Origin: CAYLXC01 sp964387865
GTDB lineage: Bacteria; Patescibacteriota; Microgenomatia; Daviesbacterales; UBA10151
Length of the DNA: 20,145 nucleotides
Assembly: GCA_964387865.1 (NCBI GenBank)
Contig: CAYLXC010000017.1
Location: forward strand, 1 to 20,145
Direction: 5' to 3'
Position numbers and translations under genes: made by a program. Position 1 is the first letter of the stretch; each line of letters begins with the position of its first letter. The notes beneath the pieces were generated by a model. That model saw nothing but the letters and a program-made list of their open reading frames with translations. It made no database searches and was not told where the DNA came from. Shown here piece after piece: positions 7,496-15,557 of this stretch.

Positions 7496-8145
7496 ATAAA
7501 GTTGAAGTAGGAATTAGTTACCCTAATGTAAATTTAGGTGTAAATTCTAGGATAGATGAAGGAGTGATTTTGGGTTTTTCAAAAGATTTAAATTCAAAAA
7601 CTATAACAACAATTGGTAAAAATGCAATATTCAGACCATACACTATCGTTTATGCTGGGGTTAAAATAGGAGACAATTTCCAGACAGGACCAAATGTTTT
7701 GATAAGAGAAGAGAATATTATAGGTAATGACGTGGCTTTATGGCACGGCACAACATTGAATCCAGGTAATATTATCGAAGACGGATGCAGGATTCATGCC
7801 GGATGTTTTTTGGAGCTTGTGAGGTTGGGTAAAAGAGTTTTTGTTGGACCGCATGTTGTTTTTACAGATGACCCGCATCCAACAAATCCTTCGCCCCGTA
7901 CTCACTTCGGTGGAGCTTTAGTTGAGGATGAGGCAGTTATTGGAGGTAATGTGACTGTTTTGCCGCATATTAAGATAGGGAGAAGAGCAATAATTGGTGC
8001 AGGGTCTGTGGTAACAAAAGATATCCCGGAAGGTGAGGTTTGGGTTGGTAATCCGGCCAGATTTTTAAAAAAAGTAGAGGATGTTATCTGTGAAATTGAA
8101 GAAGGCAAACATAATCCTTATAGGGATTTTTGGAAAATTAAATGA
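7480..8145 (+). CDS. left-handed beta-helix acyltransferase, WbpD/WlbB-like
   Basis: A 221-residue protein built of hexapeptide repeats ([LIV]-G-x4) over about residues 15-195, for example IGKNAIF, IGDNFQ, IGNDVAL, VGPHVVF, IGGNVTV, IGRRAII, ending in the typical GAGSVVTKDIPEG and VGNPARF. Such trimeric enzymes move acetyl or another acyl group from CoA (sometimes ACP) to a sugar amine. Between a C3 dehydrogenase and a PLP aminotransferase, it most likely N-acylates the new 3-amino group of a nucleotide sugar. The acyl group is not readable from sequence; WbpD uses acetyl-CoA. The start is GTG with a good Shine-Dalgarno site. The stop overlaps the next start as ATGA at 8142-8145. Confidence 0.88.
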   Translation: MVKKINKVEVGISYPNVNLGVNSRIDEGVILGFSKDLNSKTITTIGKNAIFRPYTIVYAGVKIGDNFQTGPNVLIREENIIGNDVALWHGTTLNPGNIIEDGCRIHAGCFLELVRLGKRVFVGPHVVFTDDPHPTNPSPRTHFGGALVEDEAVIGGNVTVLPHIKIGRRAIIGAGSVVTKDIPEGEVWVGNPARFLKKVEDVICEIEEGKHNPYRDFWKIK

Positions 8146-9248
8146 AGAATATAGCTTTTGTGGATCTTAAGAGGCAGTATAAAGAAATTAAAATAGAAGT
8201 GGATGATGCAATTGGAGGGGTATTGGGATCCTCACAGTTTATTTTAGGTGAGGAATGCGAAAGATTTGAGAAAGAGTTTGCAAAGTTTTGTAGGGTGAAA
8301 TATGCGATAGGAGTAGGTAGTGGGCTATCCGCTTTAGAACTTAGTATGAGAGCTTTGGATATTGGTCCAGGGGATGAGGTAATCACTCCTGCGAATAGTT
8401 TTATTGCTTCTTCTTCATCAATTTCCTTTACAGGAGCAAAACCAGTCCTAGTGGATTGTTATGAAAATACATTTAATATTGATGTTGAAAAGTGTGAAAA
8501 AGCTATAACTAAAAAAACTAAGGCTATTATGCCGGTACATCTATTCGGTCAAGTTGCCAACATGGAAAAAGTTTTAAAGCTTGCAAAAAAATATAAACTC
8601 AATGTTATAGAAGATGCCTGTCAAGCACATGGGGCAAGTTTTAAAAACAAGATGGCTGGAAGTTTTGGAGATGTAGCTGCTTTTTCGTTTTATCCTGGAA
8701 AAAATTTAGGAGCTTTTGGTGATGGGGGGATAGTAGTTACTAGTAATAAAAAAATTGCAGAAGTTATTAAGATGCTCCGAAACTATGGACAGAGAGAAAA
8801 ATATATACATCTTACTTTAGGTGAGAACAGCAGGCTTGATAATATTCAGGCGGCAATATTAAGAGTTAAACTAAAGATTTTAAGTAAATGGAATAGGAAA
8901 AGAGTGGAAAATGCCAAATTATATAACAAACTATTGAAAGGCTTGCCTTTGGTATTACCGAAGATCCGCTCTAACTATAACCATGTTTTCCACCTTTATG
9001 TTGTCAGGATAAAAGAAAGGGACAAATTAGCTAAATTCTTAGCTGGTAAGGGAATTTCTACTCAAATGCATTATCCAATACCTATACATTTACAACCTGC
9101 CTACAGAGAGTTAGGTTATAAAATGGGAGATTTTCCAATTGCAGAAAAATTAGCTTCCGAAATTTTGTCTTTGCCGATGTTTCCGGAGCTGACTAATTCC
9201 GAGATTAAATATATCTGTAGCCAAATAAAAGCTTTTTTTCATGGTTAA
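8142..9248 (+). CDS. DegT/DnrJ/EryC1 family PLP-dependent sugar aminotransferase, WbpE-like
   Basis: 368 residues, usual for the family. The Schiff-base lysine is K187 in SFYPGKNLGAFGDGG, with the PLP-ring residues in EDACQAHGA (157-165; D158, Q161). The N-terminal NIAFVDLKRQY and VGSGLSALEL are characteristic. The enzyme transfers an amino group, usually from glutamate, to a keto sugar attached to a nucleotide. Preceded by a Gfo/Idh/MocA dehydrogenase and a hexapeptide acyltransferase, it is expected to act at C3 as WbpE/WlbC do, though 4-aminotransferases have the same motifs. It starts within an ATGA overlap and has no Shine-Dalgarno site; its TAA lies 8 bases inside the next gene. Confidence 0.92.
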   Translation: MKNIAFVDLKRQYKEIKIEVDDAIGGVLGSSQFILGEECERFEKEFAKFCRVKYAIGVGSGLSALELSMRALDIGPGDEVITPANSFIASSSSISFTGAKPVLVDCYENTFNIDVEKCEKAITKKTKAIMPVHLFGQVANMEKVLKLAKKYKLNVIEDACQAHGASFKNKMAGSFGDVAAFSFYPGKNLGAFGDGGIVVTSNKKIAEVIKMLRNYGQREKYIHLTLGENSRLDNIQAAILRVKLKILSKWNRKRVENAKLYNKLLKGLPLVLPKIRSNYNHVFHLYVVRIKERDKLAKFLAGKGISTQMHYPIPIHLQPAYRELGYKMGDFPIAEKLASEILSLPMFPELTNSEIKYICSQIKAFFHG

Positions 9249-9972
9249 TCTTTCCAAAATTAATCTTTCAATTATAGTCCCTACCTTTAATGAGGAAGGA
9301 GGAATTAGGCAAACCGTTTCTGAGATTTATCAAGATCTAAGTAGACCTTCCTTAAAAAAAATAATCGACAATTTCGAGGTGTTAGTTGTGGATGATGGTA
9401 GTTGGGATAAAACATCTGACATTTTAAAAGTTTTAAAAAAGAAATATAATTTTAAGTTAATAAAACATAGGTCAAACCTAGGGCTCGGCGTATCTATAAT
9501 CACAGGGATACAGCATTCTACCGAAGGATATATCACTTACCTACCGGCAGACGGCCAGGTATTTTTAAGAGAGATTACATCTGGTCTTAAGCGAGCGCCC
9601 TATGCTGATTTAATTTTGACTTATCGGAGAGAAAGAATAGACTACAATCCTTACAGACGGATTCTTTCCAATACGTTAACGATTAGCATGAAACTGCTTT
9701 TCGGATTAAATTATAAAGATTACAATTGGGTTCATATTTATAAAAGAGATTTATTTAATCATATAAAAACAAAATCGAAAGGAGTATTTTATTTAGGAGA
9801 AATAGTTGCAAGGACACATCAGGCAGGATTTAAAATTTTAGAGGCTGAGGTAAAGTATCATCCTAGATCCACAGGTTATTCAAAAAATGCAAGATTGCCT
9901 GTGGTATTTGCAACACTTAGAGATCTTATAAAATTATGGGTGGAGTTAAAAATAAGGCCACTTCTGTCCTAA
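9241..9972 (+). CDS. GT2 family glycosyltransferase, DPM1-like
   Basis: A 243-residue GT-A transferase: LSIIVPTFNEEGGI (9-22), VVDDGSWDKT (49-58) and the metal/donor segment LPADGQ (101-106). The sequence around NLGLGVSIITGI and the ending SKNARLPVVFATLRDLIKLW resemble polyprenyl-phosphate sugar transferases without their membrane domain. It may load a sugar onto undecaprenyl phosphate for export, or add to the growing glycan. It closes the 3-amino-sugar operon, overlapping the aminotransferase by 8 bases; no Shine-Dalgarno site precedes the ATG. Confidence 0.87.
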   Translation: MVNLSKINLSIIVPTFNEEGGIRQTVSEIYQDLSRPSLKKIIDNFEVLVVDDGSWDKTSDILKVLKKKYNFKLIKHRSNLGLGVSIITGIQHSTEGYITYLPADGQVFLREITSGLKRAPYADLILTYRRERIDYNPYRRILSNTLTISMKLLFGLNYKDYNWVHIYKRDLFNHIKTKSKGVFYLGEIVARTHQAGFKILEAEVKYHPRSTGYSKNARLPVVFATLRDLIKLWVELKIRPLLS

Positions 9973-9981
9973 GACAAAATA

Positions 9982-9990
9982 TGTCATAAT
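9982..9990 (+). promoter_or_regulatory. extended -10 promoter for the DUF5667-like gene
   Basis: TG, one base, then CATAAT (9985-9990): an extended -10 element, 11 bases before the ATG at 10002. The -35 position holds only a weak TTCTGT (9962-9967). The ten bases ATGTCATAAT (9981-9990) recur exactly upstream of the convergent membrane protein. Confidence 0.45.
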
Positions 9991-10001
9991 ATGCTATCTT
10001 T

Positions 10002-10496
10002 ATGAAGATTCTATTTGTTTTATTTTTTTTAGTATTAAGTCTTTTTTTAGATAACGATTTAGTTCATGCAAAAAAGTTTGATGAATTAAACTTACCTAAA
10101 CAAATCGTAAACCCTGGAGATTTTTATTATCCGGCTAAAAGACTTTGGGAAAAAATTAGAGAGAAGCTTAATTTTAATAATGAGGCACGGTACACTTACT
10201 ACAAATCCTTATTAGAACTACGAATGTCAGAGCTAGGCTTTGTTGTAAAAAATAAAAGACTTGGTGATTTAGAACAAGCTAGTGAAAGGTTGGCATTTTA
10301 TGCTGGAATATTAACCGAGTATTTAATCAAGTATGGTACTGAGGAACAAAAAGATGAGATTCAAAGTAAGTTTAAAAGTTTTGCAAAGCCTCTTGATGAA
10401 CTTCGTGATAACTTTCCTGCCAATTCTAGTTTTTGGATGTTAGTTCAGCATGATATTAACTCACTTAAAGAATATTCTGAAAAATTAACAAAGTAA
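10002..10496 (+). CDS. secreted DUF5667-like protein
   Basis: 164 residues. A signal peptide (positive residue, hydrophobic core at about 4-16, likely cut after VHA at residue 23) sends it out of the cytoplasm. The mature part contains VNPGDFYYPAKRLWEKIREKL (broken here by no gap), followed by a helical stretch with ELRMSEL, the pattern I know as DUF5667: a proline/glycine entry, an aromatic-rich helix, then a second helix of the type L-x-x-R-x-x-E. The family is frequent in Candidate Phyla Radiation genomes and has no known biochemical role. The gene sits among glycan genes but is transcribed alone and converges on the membrane protein with a single base between the stops. It may be a structural or scaffold protein of the cell surface; this is a guess. 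Confidence 0.75.
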   Translation: MKILFVLFFLVLSLFLDNDLVHAKKFDELNLPKQIVNPGDFYYPAKRLWEKIREKLNFNNEARYTYYKSLLELRMSELGFVVKNKRLGDLEQASERLAFYAGILTEYLIKYGTEEQKDEIQSKFKSFAKPLDELRDNFPANSSFWMLVQHDINSLKEYSEKLTK

Positions 10497-10497
10497 A

Positions 10498-12288
10498 TTA
10501 CAATTTAAGATCTTCAACCAATTTCTTTCGGACCTGTTCTGTAATGGGTACTAATTGTCCATTTCTAAAATCAAAAGCAAAAATTCTAGATAATGGTACA
10601 GGTTCTGCTTTTCTGCCATGGATTTTTTGTAAGGGTGAACCATCCTTAACATAAGCCAAAAGTTCTGAATAATCAGTGCAGGGTAAAGGAGTGTCATGTT
10701 CTACAGGGATTCTATAAGTCATACCCGCCCGCATATAAAATCCGAATGTCAAAACACCATATAAAGATACAGGGTTATCTGTAGTAAAATAAAATACGCT
10801 TGGTCCCTCTGGATCTAGTATAGGCACTGTTTTAACCAAAGTATTCCAAGTTCGTTCAGTCAGCTCTCTATTGCGAGTTTGTTCCATCATCCCTAAATAT
10901 CTTTGACTGGCTTGTAAGTTTAATCCAATCCATGCTGTAAACATCACCATAGGCACTAGTAGGTAGAAGCCTAAAAGGGTTCTTAATTTTTCAGAAACAA
11001 GTATACTGAGCAAGCTTCCCAGAAATATGGCAAATCCTGCTGCACCCATCATCATATAGCGTCCTGTGGTTTCGATAATATAGTAAGGGGTAAACAGCCA
11101 ATAAATAATTGTTAGAAAGATTATCCAGATCAAAGACACTATAAGGGTAGAAGACAAGTTAGGGTATGTGTTTTTGGTTAAATAGTAAATCCAGATGGCC
11201 CAAAATAGAAGTTGACCGCCAAGGGCTATTGCGAATAGGACATCGCTAGATGGACTAGTGTTTAAAGAGACAATCCATTTCAAGATTAGTGTCCAAATAA
11301 TGTTAAAGACAATAATTGGTAGGTGAGGTGTCAACTTCCATGTTTTTAATAAAGCCCAAGAGACAATCAATCCTAGGATGATGGATATAGAGTTGACAAC
11401 AATGATAACACCTGCAAAGGTTTTTAAAGGAATTAATACACTGGCATTATCTGGTAAAACCAGATGACCTAAAATTCCTAAGAAATAGAACCAAATATCA
11501 TTATATCCTCTTTGAGTATACTGCTGTATAATCTTAATACTATCGTTAAGTCTTCCACTTGTATATGAACCCTCACCAAAACTTTTATAATGCGAAAGTA
11601 TAGCAAAAACGAGTATAGCTAAAACAATTCTTAAGACTGTGTATCTTGTGATTTTCAACTGTTTTCTTTCCGCAAAGAAAGTTAAGAATAAATCCATCGT
11701 TATTAAGAAAGGCATTGCACCATGCATTCTTGTTGGTACAATCACCAGTGCAGTCGCAAATGTTAAGATAAATGCAATGTAATACCAGGAACGAAATGTA
11801 TTAAGTTTCCTGATTTTTAAATAAAAAACTGAAGCGATACTTAAAAAACCAATACCTGCATAGGTATTCATATTGAATACCCAGTCGGTTGTTTGTAAAC
11901 CGGCAGCAGAAAATAGAAAAAAAATTGTGGCAAGTATACTTGCCAATTTACTTTTTGTTAGCTCAAAAGTTAAAAAGTAAAGAGAAATATTTGCAAAAAC
12001 CCGCAAAAGATATGAGGCTATAAAATAGGCGGGCGGATAAAATCCCCAAAAATGGTTAATAATTCCCAAATAAAAATAATTAGGCCAATACGGGTTTAGA
12101 TATGATCTTATATCAAAAAAGGACTTTGTATTATATACAAAGAAGTCTCTCCACATATTATATAAATGCTGCCAATCATCCCCATAAAGTCCTAGATTGA
12201 AAGATTTTCTAAGCACAAATGCAGATAAAAGTGGAATACCTAAAAAAAGCCAAATCAAGACCCATTTATTTACAAGTTTAGTTTGCAT
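10498..12288 (-). CDS. polytopic membrane protein, probable GT-C glycosyltransferase
   Basis: 596 residues with about a dozen hydrophobic segments between residues 8 and 460, then a soluble domain of roughly 110 residues. After the first membrane helix lies GLYGDDWQHL (33-42), with the acidic DD pair in the first outer loop that marks GT-C enzymes (GT39/GT83/ArnT-like). Such enzymes take a sugar from polyprenyl phosphate and transfer it on the outside of the membrane to a lipid, glycan or protein. I cannot name the family more closely, and an oligosaccharide polymerase or an uncharacterised membrane protein remains possible. It is divergent from the GT2 at 12319 across 30 bases and convergent with the DUF5667-like gene. 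No terminator hairpin is seen between the convergent stops. Confidence 0.75.
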   Translation of the reverse strand: MQTKLVNKWVLIWLFLGIPLLSAFVLRKSFNLGLYGDDWQHLYNMWRDFFVYNTKSFFDIRSYLNPYWPNYFYLGIINHFWGFYPPAYFIASYLLRVFANISLYFLTFELTKSKLASILATIFFLFSAAGLQTTDWVFNMNTYAGIGFLSIASVFYLKIRKLNTFRSWYYIAFILTFATALVIVPTRMHGAMPFLITMDLFLTFFAERKQLKITRYTVLRIVLAILVFAILSHYKSFGEGSYTSGRLNDSIKIIQQYTQRGYNDIWFYFLGILGHLVLPDNASVLIPLKTFAGVIIVVNSISIILGLIVSWALLKTWKLTPHLPIIVFNIIWTLILKWIVSLNTSPSSDVLFAIALGGQLLFWAIWIYYLTKNTYPNLSSTLIVSLIWIIFLTIIYWLFTPYYIIETTGRYMMMGAAGFAIFLGSLLSILVSEKLRTLLGFYLLVPMVMFTAWIGLNLQASQRYLGMMEQTRNRELTERTWNTLVKTVPILDPEGPSVFYFTTDNPVSLYGVLTFGFYMRAGMTYRIPVEHDTPLPCTDYSELLAYVKDGSPLQKIHGRKAEPVPLSRIFAFDFRNGQLVPITEQVRKKLVEDLKL

Positions 12289-12311
12289 AGTTTAAGATTA
12301 TGACATAAAAT
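12283..12311 (+). promoter_or_regulatory. promoter for the GT2 at 12319, overlapping the divergent one
   Basis: TTGCAT at 12283-12288, 17 bases, TAAAAT at 12306-12311, then 7 bases to the ATG at 12319. The -35 box lies on the start codon of the divergent gene, and the -10 region overlaps the opposite promoter, so the two polymerases should compete. Confidence 0.45.
12297..12305 (-). promoter_or_regulatory. extended -10 promoter for the GT-C-like gene
   Basis: On the minus strand TG, one base, CATAAT (-10 at 12302 down to 12297), 8 bases before the ATG whose first base is 12288. The ten-base string ATGTCATAAT (12306 down to 12297) is identical to that before the DUF5667-like gene. The -35 region is weak, as is usual with an extended -10. 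Confidence 0.45.
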
Positions 12312-12318
12312 CTCCTAA

Positions 12319-13347
12319 ATGAAAAGTAAAAGAGGAGAATTTAAATGGCCATCAGTTTCATTTGCAATAGCAACCCGTAATTCGGAAAGAACTTTGTCTA
12401 AATGCCTTGCATCTGTAAGAGAACAACACTATCCGAAAACTTTGGAGGTTGTCATTGCGGATGGAGGATCAGAAGATCAAACTTTACAGATTGCAAGAAA
12501 TTTCGGTGCTAAAGTTATTAAGATTCCCGAACGTAAACAAAATGCAGAATATAACAAGGGCATTGCAGTAAATGCAGCAAAAAATGAAATTTTGGTGATG
12601 ATAGATCATGATAATATTTTACCTCATAAAAACTGGTTAAAAAATATGATCAGGCCGCTAATCTTAGATAAAAATATTTTCGGAAGCGGCGTTTTAAGAT
12701 TTCATTATGATACAAAGATGAATTTGATAGACAGATACTCTGCTCTTTTTGGAGGGACCGATCCAGTGACAATTTTATTTAACAAAAGTGCTCATCAAGG
12801 GTATATTTACAATAATTTTCATCTAAGAGCCAGATTAATTAAGGAGGAAGAAACTTTTTACAAAGTTAAATTAGACCCACAAAATCTGCCTGCTCTAGGT
12901 GGAAATGGGTCAGTACTTCGACGGAAACTTTTTAAAAAAGCAAATTCTCGTCCTGGTTATTTCTTTCATATTGATATACATGTAGATTTATCAAAAAAGG
13001 GTTATACAACTTATGCTTTTGTTAAAGATACAATTATCCATCTGACTGATATAAATTTTATTTCTTTTTTAAGAAGGAGAAGATATTTTATAGAAAAATA
13101 CCATTTTGAAGAACATTCTAAAAGAAGGTATAGTATATATAACCCAAAGAGGGATAAACTTGCTTTAATAGGTTTTGTTGTTTATTCTATTACACTAATT
13201 TTACCTTTAGCTGATGCAATAAGGGGTTTTTTAAAAATTAGAGACTTCGTTTGGTTTGCTCATCCTGTAATGTGTTTGGGGGTACTTTTAATTTATGGTA
13301 TAACAACCATAAGAGTAGGAGTAAAAAATGTACTTTTGGCAAAATAG
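12319..13347 (+). CDS. GT2 family glycosyltransferase with C-terminal membrane helices
   Basis: 342 residues. GT-A motifs: SFAIATRNSERTL (14-26), IADGGSEDQT (46-55), the DxD equivalent DHD at 96-98 and GGNGSVLRRKLF (194-205). Two hydrophobic segments at about 281-301 and 309-330 anchor the C-terminus in the membrane. It probably adds a sugar to a lipid-linked glycan at the cytosolic face; donor and acceptor are unknown. It starts a three-gene plus-strand unit and overlaps the following SDR by 20 bases. No Shine-Dalgarno site precedes its ATG, in keeping with a leaderless mRNA. Confidence 0.88.
   Translation: MKSKRGEFKWPSVSFAIATRNSERTLSKCLASVREQHYPKTLEVVIADGGSEDQTLQIARNFGAKVIKIPERKQNAEYNKGIAVNAAKNEILVMIDHDNILPHKNWLKNMIRPLILDKNIFGSGVLRFHYDTKMNLIDRYSALFGGTDPVTILFNKSAHQGYIYNNFHLRARLIKEEETFYKVKLDPQNLPALGGNGSVLRRKLFKKANSRPGYFFHIDIHVDLSKKGYTTYAFVKDTIIHLTDINFISFLRRRRYFIEKYHFEEHSKRRYSIYNPKRDKLALIGFVVYSITLILPLADAIRGFLKIRDFVWFAHPVMCLGVLLIYGITTIRVGVKNVLLAK
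13317..13321 (+). promoter_or_regulatory. Shine-Dalgarno site for the RfbG-like SDR
   Basis: AGGAG six bases before the ATG at 13328, within the end of the GT2 gene. A strong site that fixes the start and explains translation despite the 20-base overlap. Confidence 0.65.
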
Positions 13348-14311
13348 AAAAGTTTTAATCACAGGAGCTTCTGGGTTTATTGGTTCACATTTAGTAAAGA
13401 AGTTAGTTGAAAAGGATGCAAATATTATTACACTTTCAAAAACTAAAAATCTTTTAAAAAGTCAAATTATACCTCAGAGTTTAATTAAAAAAATAACTTC
13501 ACAGCAGATTGGAAAAATTGAAGATTTTAAGCTTCAAAATAAAATTATAAAAAATTACAATATCGACACTATATTTCATTTAGCCGCTCAACCTATTGTT
13601 GAAATTGGTAAATCAACCCCTATAAATACTTTCGAAGTTAATATAAAGGGTACATGGAATATTTTAGAGGCAGCAAGACAAAATAACGTTGACAAAATAA
13701 TTATTGCCTCAACGGTGCATGTATATGGGGACAATCCAAATTTGCCTTATAGGGAGGAATACTTTCCGAAACCTTCAAGGCCTTATGAGACTTCCAAAGC
13801 TTGTGCAGATCTTTTGGCTCAAGCATATGCTGACAGTTACAACTTGCCTGTTGAAATTCCCAGATTTGTAAATATTTATGGACCAGGGGACTTAAACTTT
13901 TCCAGGCTTATTCCAAAGACAATGAAGGCTATTCTTAAGGGGGAACAGCTTAAAATTTGGGATATAGGTTCTGTTAGGGATTTTCTTTATGTTGATGATG
14001 CAATAGAAGCTTATCTTATGCTGGTTGAGAAAGAATTGCCTAATAAGAAGAGAATACGTGTTTTAAACTTTGGAACAGGTAATCCTGTCAAAATTTTAGA
14101 CCTTGTTAAAAAAATTTTTAGATTGACTAAAAAAGAAATTGAGGTAGAAATAGAATCTACTCCCAATGTTAGGATTAATGAAATACCGAAACAATATGTA
14201 TCTATAGATAAAGCAAAAAATCTTTTAGGTTGGTATCCCCAAACCTCTTTAGAAGAAGGTCTTATTAAAACCTTTGAGTGGTACAAAAGAAATGTTAAAT
14301 CTTTCTTATGA
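13328..14311 (+). CDS. NAD-dependent epimerase/dehydratase, CDP-glucose 4,6-dehydratase (RfbG)-like
   Basis: 327-residue extended SDR. NAD motif GASGFIG (13-19), HLAAQPIV (84-91), YxxxK at Y153/K157, and the RfbG-like blocks SKACADLLAQAYA (156-168), NIYGPGDLNFSRLIP (182-196) and RDFLYVDDAIEAYL (217-230). By these blocks it is closest to CDP-glucose 4,6-dehydratases. However, the catalytic loop reads STVHVYGD (128-135), where I expect a Ser/Thr-Asp-Lys type sequence; V130 and H131 replace the Asp-Lys pair used for elimination. It may therefore be an epimerase, reductase or altered dehydratase. It is somewhat shorter than RfbG (about 355-360). It has a good Shine-Dalgarno site, and its stop overlaps the next gene as ATGA. 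Confidence 0.85.
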   Translation: MYFWQNRKVLITGASGFIGSHLVKKLVEKDANIITLSKTKNLLKSQIIPQSLIKKITSQQIGKIEDFKLQNKIIKNYNIDTIFHLAAQPIVEIGKSTPINTFEVNIKGTWNILEAARQNNVDKIIIASTVHVYGDNPNLPYREEYFPKPSRPYETSKACADLLAQAYADSYNLPVEIPRFVNIYGPGDLNFSRLIPKTMKAILKGEQLKIWDIGSVRDFLYVDDAIEAYLMLVEKELPNKKRIRVLNFGTGNPVKILDLVKKIFRLTKKEIEVEIESTPNVRINEIPKQYVSIDKAKNLLGWYPQTSLEEGLIKTFEWYKRNVKSFL

Positions 14312-15483
14312 AAAATATTCTCATCCTATCTATTGGTTTTTTGCCTAATATAGGTGGTTTAGAAACTCATTTAAAAGATTTAATAGATGAGTTAATTAAA
14401 AAAGATTGGGAAGTAACTGTTTTAACATATCAGCCTTTAAATACCCCAGCGCTTGGGAAATGGATAGAAACTTCAAATAATTTGAAAATCGTCAGGCTAC
14501 CAGTGGTACAAGGAGTATTCTATAAGTTACTTGGGATACCATTGTTAGAATTCTTATTTTTAGAGCCTTTACTTTTTATTGTCACTCCATTGGCACTTTT
14601 AAGATACCCAGATATTAAGGTAGTTAATGCTCAAGGGATTATTGCCGGATTTGCTGCTACTTTTTGGACGAAAATTTTTAAGAAAAGATATGTTATATCA
14701 GCTCAATCTGTATATAATTTTCCGAAGTTTGGATTATATAGACAAATTTCTAGCTGGATTTTTAAATCAGCGGATAAGATCATTGCTATCTCTGCCCAAA
14801 CAAAAAAAGATATCGAGACACTTGGTGTGGACAGTAGGAATATTATAGTCTACACAAACTGGGAAAATAGCAAATTCTTTATTCATCAAAATAAAATAGT
14901 GGCAAAGGGAAAATTGGGTTTTTCTGGCAAATTTGTGGTTTCTTTTTTTGGGAGATTGGTTGAGGAAAAAGGAATAAAAGTGTTAATGGATGCAATCCCA
15001 CTAGCTAGCAAAAAAATTACCTTTGTAATATATGGGGAAGGTCCTCTTAAGGAGGTTGTTTTAAAAACAGCTAAAAAGTATAAAAATGTGGTGTATAAGG
15101 AAACGATTCCCCCCGAGCTTCTTCCTCTTCATTATAGCGCAGCTGACTTAGTAGTTATGCCTTCTTTGCATGAGGAAGGATTTGGTAGAGTAGCTGCAGG
15201 TGCTCTGTTTTGTTCTACACCGGTTATTGCGTCGAACCGTGGGGCATTGCCTGAAGTTGTAAATGAGAGAGTAGGTAAGGTTATAAACCCAACAGCAATA
15301 GATATAAAAAATGCAATTGAATACTTTTATTTAAATCCGAAGGCATTAAAAAAATGCTCTTCTAATGCAAGAGCATATGCAACTAAAAAATTCAGCAGTA
15401 AAAATGCAGCAGTTATTATAGAGGCATTAAAAACTGAATCAAAATGGTCTTCCTCTTCTTTTGGGCAGTCTAGGTTCAGGTAG
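14308..15483 (+). CDS. GT4 family glycosyltransferase, paralogue of the GT4 at 4510
   Basis: 391-residue GT-B protein. The N-terminus SIGFLPNIGGLETHLKDLI matches the paralogue almost residue for residue; FFGRLVEEKG (213-222) begins the donor domain. The donor motif is altered: in EEGFGRVAAGAL the first Glu is present (E290), but the second Glu of E-x7-E is Gly (G298). The second Glu normally contacts the nucleotide ribose, so the donor or activity may have changed. A serine-rich C-terminal tail of about 15 residues is absent from the other copy. It begins in an ATGA overlap with the SDR (14308-14311), without a Shine-Dalgarno site, and ends the transcription unit. Confidence 0.9.
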   Translation: MKNILILSIGFLPNIGGLETHLKDLIDELIKKDWEVTVLTYQPLNTPALGKWIETSNNLKIVRLPVVQGVFYKLLGIPLLEFLFLEPLLFIVTPLALLRYPDIKVVNAQGIIAGFAATFWTKIFKKRYVISAQSVYNFPKFGLYRQISSWIFKSADKIIAISAQTKKDIETLGVDSRNIIVYTNWENSKFFIHQNKIVAKGKLGFSGKFVVSFFGRLVEEKGIKVLMDAIPLASKKITFVIYGEGPLKEVVLKTAKKYKNVVYKETIPPELLPLHYSAADLVVMPSLHEEGFGRVAAGALFCSTPVIASNRGALPEVVNERVGKVINPTAIDIKNAIEYFYLNPKALKKCSSNARAYATKKFSSKNAAVIIEALKTESKWSSSSFGQSRFR

Positions 15484-15514
15484 ATCTTCTTAATTACAAG
15501 CGTACAACAGTACA

Positions 15515-15543
15515 TTGACATTTACCCACTACTAGGATAAATT
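15515..15543 (+). promoter_or_regulatory. promoter for the heptose/E1 operon
   Basis: A perfect TTGACA at 15515-15520, 17 bases, then TAAATT at 15538-15543, a weaker -10. The ATG at 15558 is 14 bases further on. The 74-base gap 15484-15557 is the second-longest gene-free stretch here and contains nothing else I can name; no terminator hairpin is visible after the GT4 stop. Confidence 0.6.
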
Positions 15544-15557
15544 CTTACTATAAATTC

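Noticed and set aside
10494..10500. Terminator between the convergent DUF5667-like and GT-C-like genes
   Set aside because: The stops are one base apart and no GC-rich stem with a T-run is visible on either strand.
15502..15513. GTAC-AACA-GTAC as a possible operator or repeat
   Set aside because: Only the self-complementary GTAC ends match; no longer dyad or second copy is visible.
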